Made by a program: the position numbers and the translations under genes. Under the pieces are notes generated by a model. The model had not been told where the DNA came from. It did no database searches and was given only the letters and a program-made list of their open reading frames with translations. Below are positions 8,634 through 18,671 of a DNA stretch of 64,000 nucleotides, piece after piece. The stretch's first letter is position 1, and the number at the start of each line of letters is the position of its first letter. This DNA is from Chryseobacterium sp. KLBC 52. GTDB taxonomy: Bacteria; Bacteroidota; Bacteroidia; Flavobacteriales; Weeksellaceae. The stretch lies in assembly GCF_003347605.1 (NCBI RefSeq), contig NZ_QDFZ01000002.1, positions 248,001-312,000 of the forward strand, written 5' to 3'.

Positions 8634-8959
8634 GATTTAAAATTATTTATTTATTGTTTTTCAAATTTTCGGTGTGCAAATATAATGAATTTTTAAATAC
8701 CAAAAACTTTTTATTAAAAAAACTTTCAATATTCTCATCCAGTGAAGGACAAACCTTATATTTAACGTATTGAGACTGCAAATTTACACATTTTTCCGAA
8801 TAGAAAAAATCCTTAGAAACGTTTTATTAAAAATATAAACTATCTCATTAATTATGAACAGGATATACAGACAAAAAAAATATTGATCATTACCTATATC
8901 CATAAATCCCAATGAAGTTTTTTCTCGTACATATAAAGATAACAACTAAAATTAATATT
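8634..8959. other. 326-bp divergent intergenic region
   Basis: This lies between tuf (minus) and the DUF4394 gene (plus). It holds the tuf promoter. I find no clear TAnnTTTG element for the plus-strand gene, and no ORF or RNA gene. Confidence 0.6.
8677..8706 (-). promoter_or_regulatory. Promoter of tuf
   Basis: On the minus strand TATATTTG (8684-8677) is a perfect -7 element. TTTTTG (8706-8701) lies 16 nt upstream as the -33 element. Transcription would start about 35 nt before the tuf start codon. Confidence 0.75.
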
Positions 8960-10459
8960 ATGAGAAAACTATTACACATGTATTTAGCCTTCTTTGCTAT
9001 TACAACATTATTTTCATGTGATCATTCCGATGAAAACAGTATGTCAGAAAATATACCTCAAGGACCGGATCTTATGGTATATGGAATTACAGCAATGAAC
9101 GAACTTGTTTATTTTAATACCAACAACCCCAAAATGTTTACTTCAAAAACAGCTGTAACCGGTATTGCCTCAGGAGAAAAACTATTAAGTATAGACTTCA
9201 GACCTGCCACAGGGGAATTGTATGCATTATCCAATGCCAGCAAATTATATATCATCAATACCTCCAATGCTTCAGCAAGAACAGTAAGCTCAACAGCATT
9301 TACGCCTATGATCTCCGGAACAATAGCTTCTATTGATTTCAATCCTACCGTTGACAGAATTCGTCTGGTGAGTAATTCGGGACAAAATCTGCGTTTACAT
9401 CCGGAAACCGCAGCTGTTGCTGCTACTGATATTACTATTAATGGAACAGGAAGTCCTTCCATAACAGGAGTAGCCTATACCAACAGTAAAGCAGGAGCTG
9501 CTACAACTATTTTATATGATATTGATCCGATGTTGGGGAAATTATACAAACAGGATCCTCCCAACAATGGAACTTTGGTAGAGGTTGGAAGTCTTGGAAC
9601 CACTTTTACAGGACAGGCAGCTTTTGATATCAAATATGATAACAGTACTGCTCTCTTAGCTTTCAATGACAAACTGCATATTCTTGATCTGAATAATGGA
9701 AAAGCAACTTCCATAGGATCACTCCAGCAGGGAATAATCGATATTGCCATTCCTACAGAACCAGTAGCTTATGCCATTGACAATTCGAATAATCTTCAGA
9801 TTTTCAATCCGAATAGTCCAATGCCTGTTTCCAAGACTATGGCAGGACTACAAAGTGGTGAGAATATTTTAGGAATAGATTTCCGTCCTGCCAACGGACA
9901 GTTGTATGCTTTGGGAAGTTCAAGCAGGATTTATACTATTAATTTAGGTACAGGTGCTGCTACCGCTGTCGGCAGTTCTCCTTTTGTAACCTTACTTTCC
10001 GGAACAGATTTCGGCTTTGATTTTAATCCCACGGTGGACAGAATAAGAGTGGTAAGCAATACGGGCCAGAATCTTCGGATTAATCCTAATGACGGAACTA
10101 TTGCCGCTACAGATTTAGTATTGAATCCGGGAAGCCCAATGATAAGTGCCGCAGCCTACACCAATAACTTTGCAGGAGCTACTGCTACAACCCTGTTCGT
10201 CATTGATCATAACACAGATAAATTATATCAGCAAAACCCACCCAATAACGGGACTTTAGTTGAGACAGGTTCTTTAGGAATCAATATTACCAGTACTAAT
10301 GGTTTTGACATCGGAAGTATGAGCCAGAAAGCCTACTTAATGGCATCGGTAGGTTCATCTACAAAAATTTATACTGTTAATACAATGACAGGCGCTGCCA
10401 CTTCCGTTTCTGACTATCCAAATCCTGTAAAAGCTTTTGCAGTGGGATTAGGATTTTAA
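8960..10459 (+). CDS. Lipoprotein with two DUF4394 domains
   Basis: I chose the ATG at 8960 rather than 8912 because it gives a good lipoprotein signal (MRKLLHMYLAFFAITTLFSC, Cys20). The mature part is two tandem DUF4394 domains: the landmarks LLSIDFRPATGELYAL, FNPTVDRIRLVSNSGQNLR and PPNNGTLVEVGSLG recur about 240 residues later as ILGIDFRPANGQLYAL, FNPTVDRIRVVSNTGQNLR and PPNNGTLVETGSLG. DUF4394 is thought to form beta-propeller-like blades, and its function is not known. It is monocistronic and convergent with the RND pump gene. Confidence 0.85.
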   Translation: MRKLLHMYLAFFAITTLFSCDHSDENSMSENIPQGPDLMVYGITAMNELVYFNTNNPKMFTSKTAVTGIASGEKLLSIDFRPATGELYALSNASKLYIINTSNASARTVSSTAFTPMISGTIASIDFNPTVDRIRLVSNSGQNLRLHPETAAVAATDITINGTGSPSITGVAYTNSKAGAATTILYDIDPMLGKLYKQDPPNNGTLVEVGSLGTTFTGQAAFDIKYDNSTALLAFNDKLHILDLNNGKATSIGSLQQGIIDIAIPTEPVAYAIDNSNNLQIFNPNSPMPVSKTMAGLQSGENILGIDFRPANGQLYALGSSSRIYTINLGTGAATAVGSSPFVTLLSGTDFGFDFNPTVDRIRVVSNTGQNLRINPNDGTIAATDLVLNPGSPMISAAAYTNNFAGATATTLFVIDHNTDKLYQQNPPNNGTLVETGSLGINITSTNGFDIGSMSQKAYLMASVGSSTKIYTVNTMTGAATSVSDYPNPVKAFAVGLGF

Positions 10460-10487
10460 ACTCATCCTTTTTTTATTTCAATAATGG

Positions 10488-10520
10488 AGAAGCGCGGAAA
10501 ACTTTGTTTTCCGCGCTTCT
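10488..10520. terminator. Shared bidirectional terminator
   Basis: A perfect 14-bp stem (AGAAGCGCGGAAAA at 10488-10501 with TTTTCCGCGCTTCT at 10507-10520, loop CTTTG) sits between the convergent DUF4394 gene and the RND pump gene. Confidence 0.85.
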
Positions 10521-10541
10521 AACTAATATATAAATGAAAGA

Positions 10542-13500
10542 TTAATTAAATCTGACTGAGCTTTTTGTTCTGTTGAAGATCCAGAAGATAATCGGGAAAA
10601 TAAGCAGGGTAAGCACAGTTGCGGTAATCAGCCCTCCGATAATGACAATGGCCAGAGGTTTCTGAGACTCCGATCCGATTCCTGTAGACAAGGCTGCCGG
10701 CATCAATCCGATGGAAGCCATAAGCGCTGTCATAATGACAGGCCGGGTTCTGGATTTCACTCCATTTAAGATGGCCGTATCTATATCCATTCCGTCTTTA
10801 ACATTCTGATGAAACTCTGTGATGAGAATAACACCGTTCTGAATACAAATGCCCAGAAGAGCAATCATCCCTACTCCGGCGGAAATTCCAAAATTGATTC
10901 CGGTAACATGTAAGGCAATAATTCCTCCAATCAAAGCAAAGGGTACATTTGCTAATACCAAAAGAGAATCTTTCATATTCCCGAACAGAATAAACAACAG
11001 GAAGAAAATCATCAGAATACTCACGGGTACAACCTGTGCTAACCTGTGCGAGGCACGCTGCTGGTTTTCAAACTGACCTGTCCATCCTACAGAATAGCCG
11101 TCAGGAAGCTCAATAGTTTCTACTTTTTTCTGGGCATCGGCAATCGTACTTCCCAAATCTCTGTCACGAATGGAGAATTTAACCCCTATATATCGTTTGA
11201 TATTGTCTCTGTAGATAAATGCAGCTCCGTTATCCTTAACAATGGTACTTATTTCTTTTAACGGAATTTTTGCTCCATCTTGTGTAGGCACCATTAAAGC
11301 AGCGATATCGTTTTCATTGGTTCTGTATTCCTGAGAATAACGAAGACGAATCGGGAATTTTCTTTCCCCATCGAACATTTCAGAGGCTGTTTTCCCTCCA
11401 AATGCCATTTCCAGCACAGCTTGTGCATCCGCAGGCATTACTCCGTAAGCAGCCATCTTATCTCTATCCAAAACTACGCTCACTTCCGGTTGCCCAATAT
11501 TTTTAATAATTCCCGGATCTTTTACCCCTTTCACATCTTTAATTTTTAATAAAACTTCATGAGCTAATTTGTCTAGGGTTTCCAGGTTATCACCGTAGAT
11601 TTTAATTCCGTTTTCAGCTTTAAAACCAGCCACGGCTTCTGCTACGTTATCGGAAATCGGTTGAGAATAGTTGAAGGTAATTCCCTGATAACTTCTGAGC
11701 TTTTTGTCTATTTCATTGATCAGTTCATCATAAGTAATCTTACGCTTCCATTCTTCTCTTGGCTTAAGGTTCACCGCAAACTGTACAAATCCAAATCCGT
11801 TGGGGTCAGTTCCGTCATTACTCCTTCCCGTCTGTGCAAGAACATCTGTTACTTCGGAGAAGCTCATGATGTCTTTCTTTAAAAGATCTGCTGTTTTCAG
11901 AGATTCTTTTAATGAGGAGCTCATTGGCATTTCGGCAGTGATCCACAATGAACCTTCATTTAACTGAGGCAGGAATTCCGTTCCTAAAAATTTACCGGAA
12001 AACAATGTAACTGCCAGGAAAGAGATCGCCACGATCATACTCATTTTTTTGTGCTTAAAAGTTAGATTAAAGCCTTTCAAAACGATTCTGTCCCAGAAAT
12101 TAACAAACGGGTTATTTTTTTCTCTTACATTCTTATTTAAAAGGATATGGGAAAGAACAGGTACTAATGTTAAGGTAAATATCAACGCTCCCATTAATGC
12201 AAATCCTAAGGTAAATGCCAGAGGAGAGAACATTTTCCCTTCTACTTTCTGAAATGAGAAAATAGGAATCAGGGAAGTGATGATAATTAATTTCGAAAAG
12301 AAGATTGCTTTTCCCAGTCCGGTTCCGGTCTGCTTGATCCAGCCTCCTTTTGCCAGTTTATTAAACTTCTCCGTTCCGTACCGCTTCGCTTTATGATCCA
12401 GCATTACGAAGAGGCCTTCCACCATGACGACGGCTCCGTCTATGATAATCCCGAAGTCTACGGCACCTAACGAAAGCAGGTTGGCACTCATCCCGGCAAG
12501 TTTTAAACATAAAAATGCAAACAGCAAGGATAGAGGAATGATGATGGAAACAATCAGCGTAGTTCTCCAGTCGGCCATAAAGATTAAAACGATTACCGTT
12601 ACCAGTACAATTCCTTCAATAAGGTTATGCATTACAGTATGCGTAGTGAAATCCATCAGATTGTCGCGGTCGTAGAAAGTGACCATTTTAACATCTTTGG
12701 GAAGTACTTTTTCGTTAAGTTCTTTAATTTTAGCCTTCACTCCTACCAGTACTTCTCTTGGATTCTCTCCTTTTCTCATCACAACGATTCCTTCTACTGT
12801 ATCGTCATGATGATTCAGTGCAGCCTGTCCTACTCTAGGCATAGAGCTTTCATGAACTTCTGCTACATTTTTTACCAAAACAGGATTTCCACTGTCATTC
12901 TGAATGGTAATATTTCCAATATCGGCTACAGATTTTACCAGACCAATCCCTCTTACGACATAAGCCTGGCCATTTTTTTCAATAACATCACCTCCTACAT
13001 TCAGGTTACTCTTTGTTACCGCATCATAAACCTGAAGGGGTGTCAGATTGTATTTATCCAATGCTCTCGGATCAATACTGAGTTCAAAAACTTTATCCTG
13101 TCCTCCGAAAACGTTGATATCCGCTACTCCGGGAACACCTCTCAGAGCACGGTCTATTACCCAGTTTTGCAGGGTAAGCAATGCACGTGAATCTTTGGTT
13201 TTACTTTCCAGCGTATATCTGAAAATCTCACCGGTTGGCCCGTAGGGTGGCTGTACTTCAGGGTCTACCTCATCAGGAAGGCTAATGGTTCTTAACTGGT
13301 TATTAACCTGATTTCTGGCAAAAGTATCATCCACCCCGTCGTCAAACAGAATTTTAACAATAGAAAGCCCAAACATGGTGGTACTTCTTACACTTGTCTT
13401 TTTCTGAACCGGGCTCATCGCCAATTCGATGGGTGTCGTGACAAAACGTTCTACTTCTTCTGCGCTACGTCCATTCCATTGGGTGATGATTACAATCTGG

Positions 13501-13643
13501 GTGTTGGTTACATCCGGAAAAGCTTCAATAGGCATATTTTTGAAACTTATAAAACCGGAGATGGCTAAAATCGCTACCCAGATAAAGGTAAATGCTTTAT
13601 TTTTTAATGAAAAAGCGATTATATTTTTTATGAATTTATTCAT
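10542..13643 (-). CDS. czcA: CzcA-type heavy-metal RND efflux pump
   Basis: This inner-membrane proton-driven pump exports divalent metal cations, probably Zn, Co or Cd. At 1033 aa it has the RND plan: TM1 near residues 15-32, a large periplasmic loop, TM2-6, a second loop, and TM8-12. The motif DFGIIIDGAVVMVEG puts Asp396, Asp402 and Glu409 in the spacing seen for the proton-relay acids of CzcA, which points to divalent cations rather than the monovalent-copper CusA type. It is the third gene of the outer channel, adaptor, pump operon and ends at a shared terminator. Exact metal specificity is inferred. Confidence 0.9.
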   Translation of the reverse strand: MNKFIKNIIAFSLKNKAFTFIWVAILAISGFISFKNMPIEAFPDVTNTQIVIITQWNGRSAEEVERFVTTPIELAMSPVQKKTSVRSTTMFGLSIVKILFDDGVDDTFARNQVNNQLRTISLPDEVDPEVQPPYGPTGEIFRYTLESKTKDSRALLTLQNWVIDRALRGVPGVADINVFGGQDKVFELSIDPRALDKYNLTPLQVYDAVTKSNLNVGGDVIEKNGQAYVVRGIGLVKSVADIGNITIQNDSGNPVLVKNVAEVHESSMPRVGQAALNHHDDTVEGIVVMRKGENPREVLVGVKAKIKELNEKVLPKDVKMVTFYDRDNLMDFTTHTVMHNLIEGIVLVTVIVLIFMADWRTTLIVSIIIPLSLLFAFLCLKLAGMSANLLSLGAVDFGIIIDGAVVMVEGLFVMLDHKAKRYGTEKFNKLAKGGWIKQTGTGLGKAIFFSKLIIITSLIPIFSFQKVEGKMFSPLAFTLGFALMGALIFTLTLVPVLSHILLNKNVREKNNPFVNFWDRIVLKGFNLTFKHKKMSMIVAISFLAVTLFSGKFLGTEFLPQLNEGSLWITAEMPMSSSLKESLKTADLLKKDIMSFSEVTDVLAQTGRSNDGTDPNGFGFVQFAVNLKPREEWKRKITYDELINEIDKKLRSYQGITFNYSQPISDNVAEAVAGFKAENGIKIYGDNLETLDKLAHEVLLKIKDVKGVKDPGIIKNIGQPEVSVVLDRDKMAAYGVMPADAQAVLEMAFGGKTASEMFDGERKFPIRLRYSQEYRTNENDIAALMVPTQDGAKIPLKEISTIVKDNGAAFIYRDNIKRYIGVKFSIRDRDLGSTIADAQKKVETIELPDGYSVGWTGQFENQQRASHRLAQVVPVSILMIFFLLFILFGNMKDSLLVLANVPFALIGGIIALHVTGINFGISAGVGMIALLGICIQNGVILITEFHQNVKDGMDIDTAILNGVKSRTRPVIMTALMASIGLMPAALSTGIGSESQKPLAIVIIGGLITATVLTLLIFPIIFWIFNRTKSSVRFN

Positions 13644-13712
13644 GATAGATACATTGTTGACCTAAAAAAGCCGTTAAAGAAAAAAGTGAATATTCTTAAT
13701 GGTTTAATAAGA

Positions 13713-14801
13713 CTAGCTGTTCAGCGAACGGTAGATCAGCAGCTGGTTGTTGGTAATCACTTCTTCTCCTTCTTTCAGACCGTCTGCAATATAGGTGACA
13801 TCACCCACCTGCTTTAAAACTTTGATTTCTCTGATCTTTACATCTGTTCTGGATTTGAAAATCACCACAAAGCTTTTATTATCATCAAAAATCACTGCTT
13901 TGGATGGAACGGTAAGTGTAGAGTTGCTTTCCAGACTGGAAACTTTTATTGTGGCTTTACTTTCTGGGATCAAAAGTCCATTGGCATTATCCAATACAAC
14001 TCTTGCCTGCATGGCATTGGTCTGCGGATCAATAATTTTGAATATTTTATCAATTTTTCCATCAAAAACTTTGTCCGGATAAGAAAGTGTGGATACCTGA
14101 GCTTTCATTCCAAGACTAATCTTATCGATATCAGATTCATTAACATTCATAATGGCCCACACATTGGTAGTATTGGCCACATCAAATATATTATCACTTC
14201 TGTCACTTCTCAGCTGCATGTCTTTATTGATACTTTTCTGAACAATATAACCGCTGATAGGTGCTACCACACTGTATATATTTCCGGTCTTCACATTATA
14301 AACCGTACTTACAGCTGCGGCTCTCTGCAACTGGTCTTCTGCTTTTTGTAACTGACTTTTAGCTTCCAGAACATCTCTTTCTGTATTAAGCTTTCCTTCG
14401 TAGAGCTCTTTTGCTACACGGAGATTATTTTTGGCCACTACAAGATCTGTTTTTGCATCACTTACATCCTTTTGAATTTCTGCCAGCTCTGTACTCCTGA
14501 TGGTTGCCAATACCTGCCCTTTTTTCACATAGTCCCCCAATTCTACATTGACACTCATCACATTTCCTCCTACCAAAGGGTATACGTCTATATAGCTGTT
14601 TTTGTCTGCTGAAATTTTTCCGTAAAAGCTGTATTCATCTTCTATATTCTTTTTTTCAACTTTTGCCAGGGAAATAGAATTCAGCATGGTGTTACTGAGC
14701 TCAAATCCTTTTTTTGTGTGAATATTTTTGTCTTCCTCTTTTTTGGAACAGGCCATTAATGAAAGAATCATTAATGCGGGGATAATATATGTTTTCATCA
14801 T
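13713..14801 (-). CDS. RND efflux periplasmic adaptor lipoprotein (CzcB/CusB-like)
   Basis: The adaptor bridges the RND pump and the outer-membrane channel. MMKTYIIPALMILSLMAC is a lipoprotein signal with Cys18. Then come a barrel-sandwich/lipoyl part (YPLVGGNVMSVNVELGDYVKKGQVL), a coiled-coil hairpin (EIQKDVSDAKTDLVVAKNNL), and beta-barrel and membrane-proximal domains (TNVWAIMNVNESDIDKI, LTVPSKAVIFDD). The 362-aa length is normal. It lies 1 bp after the TolC-like gene and 69 bp before the pump. Either of the two adjacent ATGs could be the start. Confidence 0.88.
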   Translation of the reverse strand: MMKTYIIPALMILSLMACSKKEEDKNIHTKKGFELSNTMLNSISLAKVEKKNIEDEYSFYGKISADKNSYIDVYPLVGGNVMSVNVELGDYVKKGQVLATIRSTELAEIQKDVSDAKTDLVVAKNNLRVAKELYEGKLNTERDVLEAKSQLQKAEDQLQRAAAVSTVYNVKTGNIYSVVAPISGYIVQKSINKDMQLRSDRSDNIFDVANTTNVWAIMNVNESDIDKISLGMKAQVSTLSYPDKVFDGKIDKIFKIIDPQTNAMQARVVLDNANGLLIPESKATIKVSSLESNSTLTVPSKAVIFDDNKSFVVIFKSRTDVKIREIKVLKQVGDVTYIADGLKEGEEVITNNQLLIYRSLNS

Positions 14802-14802
14802 T

Positions 14803-16044
14803 TTAATAGAAGATTTTCGTTTGTACTAGTTGATTAAGCTGTTCTGCAGATTGCATGATCTCATTTTTCATATCATAGATCTGAAGAGCGGTCTCCCTGT
14901 AGCTGTCCATAAAGTCTGTGAACTCGATCAGGTTGACATTTCCTTTTCTGAAATTGTTCAGCATTCCGTTGTAAACAAGCTCCATATTCTGAAGGTCTGT
15001 CGTTTTCACATCAAGAAGCTGGTCATATTGTGCTTTCCAGGTTTTATAGGCAGATTGAACTTTAGTTTCGAGAGTCAGTTTTTGAAAGTCTGCATTTTTT
15101 TGATTCTGTTGGATAGCATAGTTTGCTTTTACTACATTCCCCTGATTGGCTTTCCATAGCGGTAAAGGAATTCCCAACGTAAGATTGGCTTCGTTATTGA
15201 AGGTTCCTCCTGCCTGGTCCCATGCAGCACCTACGGTAACATCCGGTACATTCAATGATTTCTGCCACTGTGCATACAGCTTACTGTTATCAATAAGCTT
15301 CAAATTATACCGATAATCTGCATTATTTTCCAGGGCTTTGCTTTTCAGTTCTTCTTCATCTCCAAAAGGCTGCGCAGCAAGCGCTTCTTTAGCTTCGGTT
15401 TCGGACATCGTAGGCTCTATTTCTTCAGAAACACCTGTCAGAACTTTCAGATTCTGTTCAAAATCAAGAATATTTTTATTGATCTCCAGTTTATCATGAT
15501 TAAGCTGAATTACAATACTCTGCAGCCTTACGGCGTCTTTAAGGGAAACATTTCCTTTTGCTGACTGTACACGATAGGCATTTAAAAGATCATTCATATA
15601 CCCTAGCTGCCTGTTGGTATTCTCCAGCTTTAATTTTTCGTAGTAAAGATTAAAATAGGCAGAACGGAGCTGGGATCTTAAATCTACCAGCAATTGTGAA
15701 AACTGAAGTTGAGCAAGTTCTTTATTGGATCTGGCAAAAGCGATTTCGTTTTTCTTTTTGCCACCCATGTAAATCAATTGAGTAATACCTGCTCCTTTAG
15801 AATGTCCTACATCAAAAAATTTTTTGTCCTGAGGATTGTAAGCGTTGAATTGCCCGCTCAATTGAGGCAACTCCCAGATTTTAGCCTGCAGAATATCTGC
15901 ATCAGCCATATTGATGTTGTATTGTTCGGCGAGCAGCTGGAGGTTGTTCTTCTGAAAAGCTTCTTCGCATTCCAAAAGAGACATTTGCTGTTGTGCCGCC
16001 ATGAATGAGGAAACGGCGAGGCACAGCACTGCAATTCTGTTCAT
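14803..16044 (-). CDS. TolC-family outer-membrane efflux protein (CzcC/CusC-like)
   Basis: This 413-aa outer-membrane channel has a signal peptide (MNRIAVLCLAVSSFMAAQ) and the two tandem OEP repeats rich in long helices: LLECEEAFQKNNLQLLAEQYN followed by LRSQLRSAYFNLYYEKLKLEN in the first half, and LKSKALENNADYRYNLKLIDN followed by KTWKAQYDQLLDVKTTDLQN in the second. It is first in the three-gene efflux operon. The two-component genes lie upstream on the same strand, separated by a hairpin terminator. Confidence 0.88.
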   Translation of the reverse strand: MNRIAVLCLAVSSFMAAQQQMSLLECEEAFQKNNLQLLAEQYNINMADADILQAKIWELPQLSGQFNAYNPQDKKFFDVGHSKGAGITQLIYMGGKKKNEIAFARSNKELAQLQFSQLLVDLRSQLRSAYFNLYYEKLKLENTNRQLGYMNDLLNAYRVQSAKGNVSLKDAVRLQSIVIQLNHDKLEINKNILDFEQNLKVLTGVSEEIEPTMSETEAKEALAAQPFGDEEELKSKALENNADYRYNLKLIDNSKLYAQWQKSLNVPDVTVGAAWDQAGGTFNNEANLTLGIPLPLWKANQGNVVKANYAIQQNQKNADFQKLTLETKVQSAYKTWKAQYDQLLDVKTTDLQNMELVYNGMLNNFRKGNVNLIEFTDFMDSYRETALQIYDMKNEIMQSAEQLNQLVQTKIFY

Positions 16045-16225
16045 TATTTTTCTTTTTAAATTACAAAATTGCTTTGATGCGATTAAAAGAAACTTAAATG
16101 ACGCTTAAAAAAATATTAAAATAGGCTTGAACAGGCCATTTATACAATGAATCACCAGATAAAATCAGTTAATTTTTCTCCAACTATTGAATTTTTATTA
16201 AAAAAATTAATCAAGAGTTTAACAA

Positions 16226-16256
16226 AAAAGCAACTGTTTTCCTATCAGTTGCTTTT
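16226..16256 (-). terminator. Terminator after the histidine kinase gene
   Basis: AAAAGCAACTG (16226-16236) pairs perfectly with CAGTTGCTTTT (16246-16256), followed on the minus strand by a T run. It lies just past the kinase stop and separates the regulatory pair from the efflux operon. Confidence 0.75.
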
Positions 16257-16259
16257 CAT

Positions 16260-17624
16260 TTATTTTTTAAAAAATAGGGTAAACTTATTCATATTATCTT
16301 CAGGTGAAGAGTATATAATATCTGCATCATGATATTCCAGAATCCTTTTGACAATTCTAAGACCTAATCCTGACCCCGCTATATTCTGTGCATTATTTCC
16401 TCTCGTGAAAGCTTCAAACAGTTTAGCCTGCTCATCTTCAGAAATAGTATTACCATGGGAAATAACTTCGATGGAAAGATTATCATTGGTTTCAGTGATC
16501 AGAACATTCACTTCGGTATTATCTGAATACACTGCTGCATTTTTAAACAAGTTGATAAATACAATTACCATTAGCGACTGAATTCCTTTTATAGTCAGAA
16601 AAGCATTTTCAGAACTTTCTTCATTGATCAGAAAATCCAGCTTAAGTTGTGGATAACTTTTCTCCACCGCTTCAAAAGCTTCAAAAATAACTTCATCGAT
16701 TCTCACTTCCTCATAAATACTCTGAATATTTTCTTTATCAAATTTGGTCAGCAGTAAAAGTGAGTTGGTCAGATCTGACAGCTGATATACATCCCTCTGA
16801 ATTTGTTTTAAGGAAGACAGGGTTTCCGGAGAATGTTCTTCAAACTTAATAAGGTTTTCCAACTGAAATGCCATTCTTGTAATAGGAGTTCTGATCTCAT
16901 GCGAAGCACTGGCCGTAAAATCTTTCTGTGACTGAAATACATCATCCAGCCTTCCAATCATTGTATTAAAGGATTTGGCAAGAACACTTACTTCATCATT
17001 GGACTGCTCTACCGGAATCTGCGTGGTGAGTTTATGAGCTGTAACTTCAGAAATTTCTTTGTTCAGATCTTCCAGAGGACGGAGGAACTTTTCCACAAAA
17101 TAATAACTGAAGAAACCAATAAGCATGGTACTCATCACATACGCTGTAATCAAAAGATATTTAAGATATCCTAACTTCGATTTCCCATTGGTATCAAAAG
17201 CACTGGTAAGGATATAATAATTTTCACCGTTAATATTCCTGAGTGCTGCATAGATTTCGGGGACAGTTTTTTCTGTATAGATAATCTTCTTTTTATCCAG
17301 CTCTTTAAGCATGGCACTATCCCAGATGACATTTCGGTCTTTTATTGTACTGTAGATCAGTTCTTTTTTCTCATTGAAAATTAAAATCTTTTCATTCAAA
17401 AGAATATTATCTGAATTTTCATTGAAAAAAACGGGAGCTTCTTCTTCAAAGTCTTTAGATTTTGAGATGAAATGAGAAGTAAACTCAAGCCTCTGCCTGA
17501 ATCTTTCTTTAAACTCATCTCTTCTGAAGTCATTAAAAGATAAATAAATGACCGCCATCACCATTCCAAATAATAATGAAAAGGCAATACTTATCGTTAA
17601 AGCGATCTTTCTTTTTAAAGACAT
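16260..17624 (-). CDS. Sensor histidine kinase
   Basis: This is a membrane sensor kinase of 454 aa. TM1 is near residues 8-28, a periplasmic sensor region spans about 30-153, TM2 is near 155-177, and a HAMP segment follows. The phosphoacceptor is His242 in SASHEIRTP. The ATPase domain has the N-box (NLFKNAAVYS) and G2-box (GSGLGLRIVKRI). The start directly follows the response-regulator stop, so the two are cotranslated. The adjacent efflux operon suggests metal sensing, as in CzcS/CusS, but the ligand is inferred. Confidence 0.92.
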   Translation of the reverse strand: MSLKRKIALTISIAFSLLFGMVMAVIYLSFNDFRRDEFKERFRQRLEFTSHFISKSKDFEEEAPVFFNENSDNILLNEKILIFNEKKELIYSTIKDRNVIWDSAMLKELDKKKIIYTEKTVPEIYAALRNINGENYYILTSAFDTNGKSKLGYLKYLLITAYVMSTMLIGFFSYYFVEKFLRPLEDLNKEISEVTAHKLTTQIPVEQSNDEVSVLAKSFNTMIGRLDDVFQSQKDFTASASHEIRTPITRMAFQLENLIKFEEHSPETLSSLKQIQRDVYQLSDLTNSLLLLTKFDKENIQSIYEEVRIDEVIFEAFEAVEKSYPQLKLDFLINEESSENAFLTIKGIQSLMVIVFINLFKNAAVYSDNTEVNVLITETNDNLSIEVISHGNTISEDEQAKLFEAFTRGNNAQNIAGSGLGLRIVKRILEYHDADIIYSSPEDNMNKFTLFFKK

Positions 17625-18308
17625 TTATAGTGGGCTTAGATAGTATCCGAAACCTGAACGGGTGTGGATAAGTTTTATTTTAAAATCTTTGTCGATCTTC
17701 TTCCTCAGGAAATTGATATAAACTTCCACCGTATTGGTATTTGTATTGAAATTGTGTTCCCATACATGTTCGGTGATCTGTTGCTTGGAAACCGTTCTTC
17801 CCTGCGCTTCCGCAAGATAAACCAACAGCTGGAATTCTTTAAGGGTAAGCGTTATTTCATTTCCTCCGCGATACACCTTCTGCTCTGTTTTGTTGATAAT
17901 AAGGTCATCAATTCTTAGAATATCCTGATCGGAATTATCAGAAGGCGCTTTTCTCCTTAGCAGTGAATTGATTCTTAACAGAAGTTCTTCAAACTGAAAA
18001 GGTTTTACCAGATAATCATCGGCCAGCCTTGTGAAGGCATCTTTTTTATCAGAAATATCTCCATAGGCAGAAATGATAATGATGGGAGTATTTTTGTCAA
18101 AAGAACGGATCGTCTGACAGACATCAAGCCCATTTATTTTAGGAACATTAATATCGAGTAAATACAGATCATAACTACTGTTTTTTATCTGGCGGAGAAA
18201 AGTTTCTCCGTCATAGATCTTATCACAGTTAAAATTATTTGATTCTAAAAATCTGCACAATTCTGCAGACAGAATGAGATCATCTTCCAGTAAAAGAATA
18301 TTCATCAA
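17625..18308 (-). CDS. OmpR/PhoB-family response regulator
   Basis: This 227-aa transcription factor has a receiver domain with acidic residues Asp9 and Asp10, phosphoacceptor Asp52 (LYLLDINVP) and Lys102 (LVKPF). A winged-helix DNA-binding domain follows from about residue 130 (LTLKEFQLLVYLAEAQGRTV, NTVEVYINFLRKKI). It is the partner of the kinase that follows with no gap. It probably activates the efflux genes downstream, though I did not find a clear operator. Confidence 0.93.
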   Translation of the reverse strand: MMNILLLEDDLILSAELCRFLESNNFNCDKIYDGETFLRQIKNSSYDLYLLDINVPKINGLDVCQTIRSFDKNTPIIIISAYGDISDKKDAFTRLADDYLVKPFQFEELLLRINSLLRRKAPSDNSDQDILRIDDLIINKTEQKVYRGGNEITLTLKEFQLLVYLAEAQGRTVSKQQITEHVWEHNFNTNTNTVEVYINFLRKKIDKDFKIKLIHTRSGFGYYLSPL

Positions 18309-18530
18309 AAATTTATTTTACACGAATTTAACGAAAATTTTATGATTGTGATTGTAAAGCGGAAGTAAAATTCATAGCCCATCTCCATTTGATCTTTAAA
18401 AATTTCAGGCGAAAATGTTTGGATAGATCAATTGAGCATTTTATCTAAGCAGATGTTTAACGATAAGATCTCTTGAAGTGCAGAATTGTTTCCCTCTAAT
18501 TTTCTAACACCAAATTTGGGTATAAAAAAA

Positions 18531-18549
18531 TCCCGAAGAAAATTCGGGA
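18531..18549 (-). terminator. Terminator of the tRNA operon
   Basis: TCCCGAA (18531-18537) pairs with TTCGGGA (18543-18549). On the minus strand the hairpin follows tRNA-Thr(GGT) and is followed by seven T residues. Confidence 0.8.
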
Positions 18550-18557
18550 AAATCGAG

Positions 18558-18629
18558 AGCCAACTACGGGACTTGAACCCGTGACCTCTTCCTTACCAAG
18601 GAAGCACTCTACCGCTGAGCTAAGTCGGC
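18558..18629 (-). tRNA. tRNA-Thr (anticodon GGT)
   Basis: Acceptor GCCGACT pairs with AGTTGGC with one G-T pair; discriminator T. The anticodon stem CTTCC/GGAAG encloses TTGGTAA, reading GGT. This is the distal gene of the tRNA cluster. Confidence 0.95.
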
Positions 18630-18671
18630 ATCAACTAAAAAAATCATACTAAGCAGCATGATTTTTTGTTG

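Noticed and set aside
12627..13190. 187-aa plus-strand ORF inside the RND pump gene
   Set aside because: It is a shadow of the czcA coding sequence, with no motif and no own promoter.
14803..16044. TolC-like gene as part of the peptide exporter
   Set aside because: It is 1 bp from the RND adaptor gene in a separate operon 6 kb away from the exporter.
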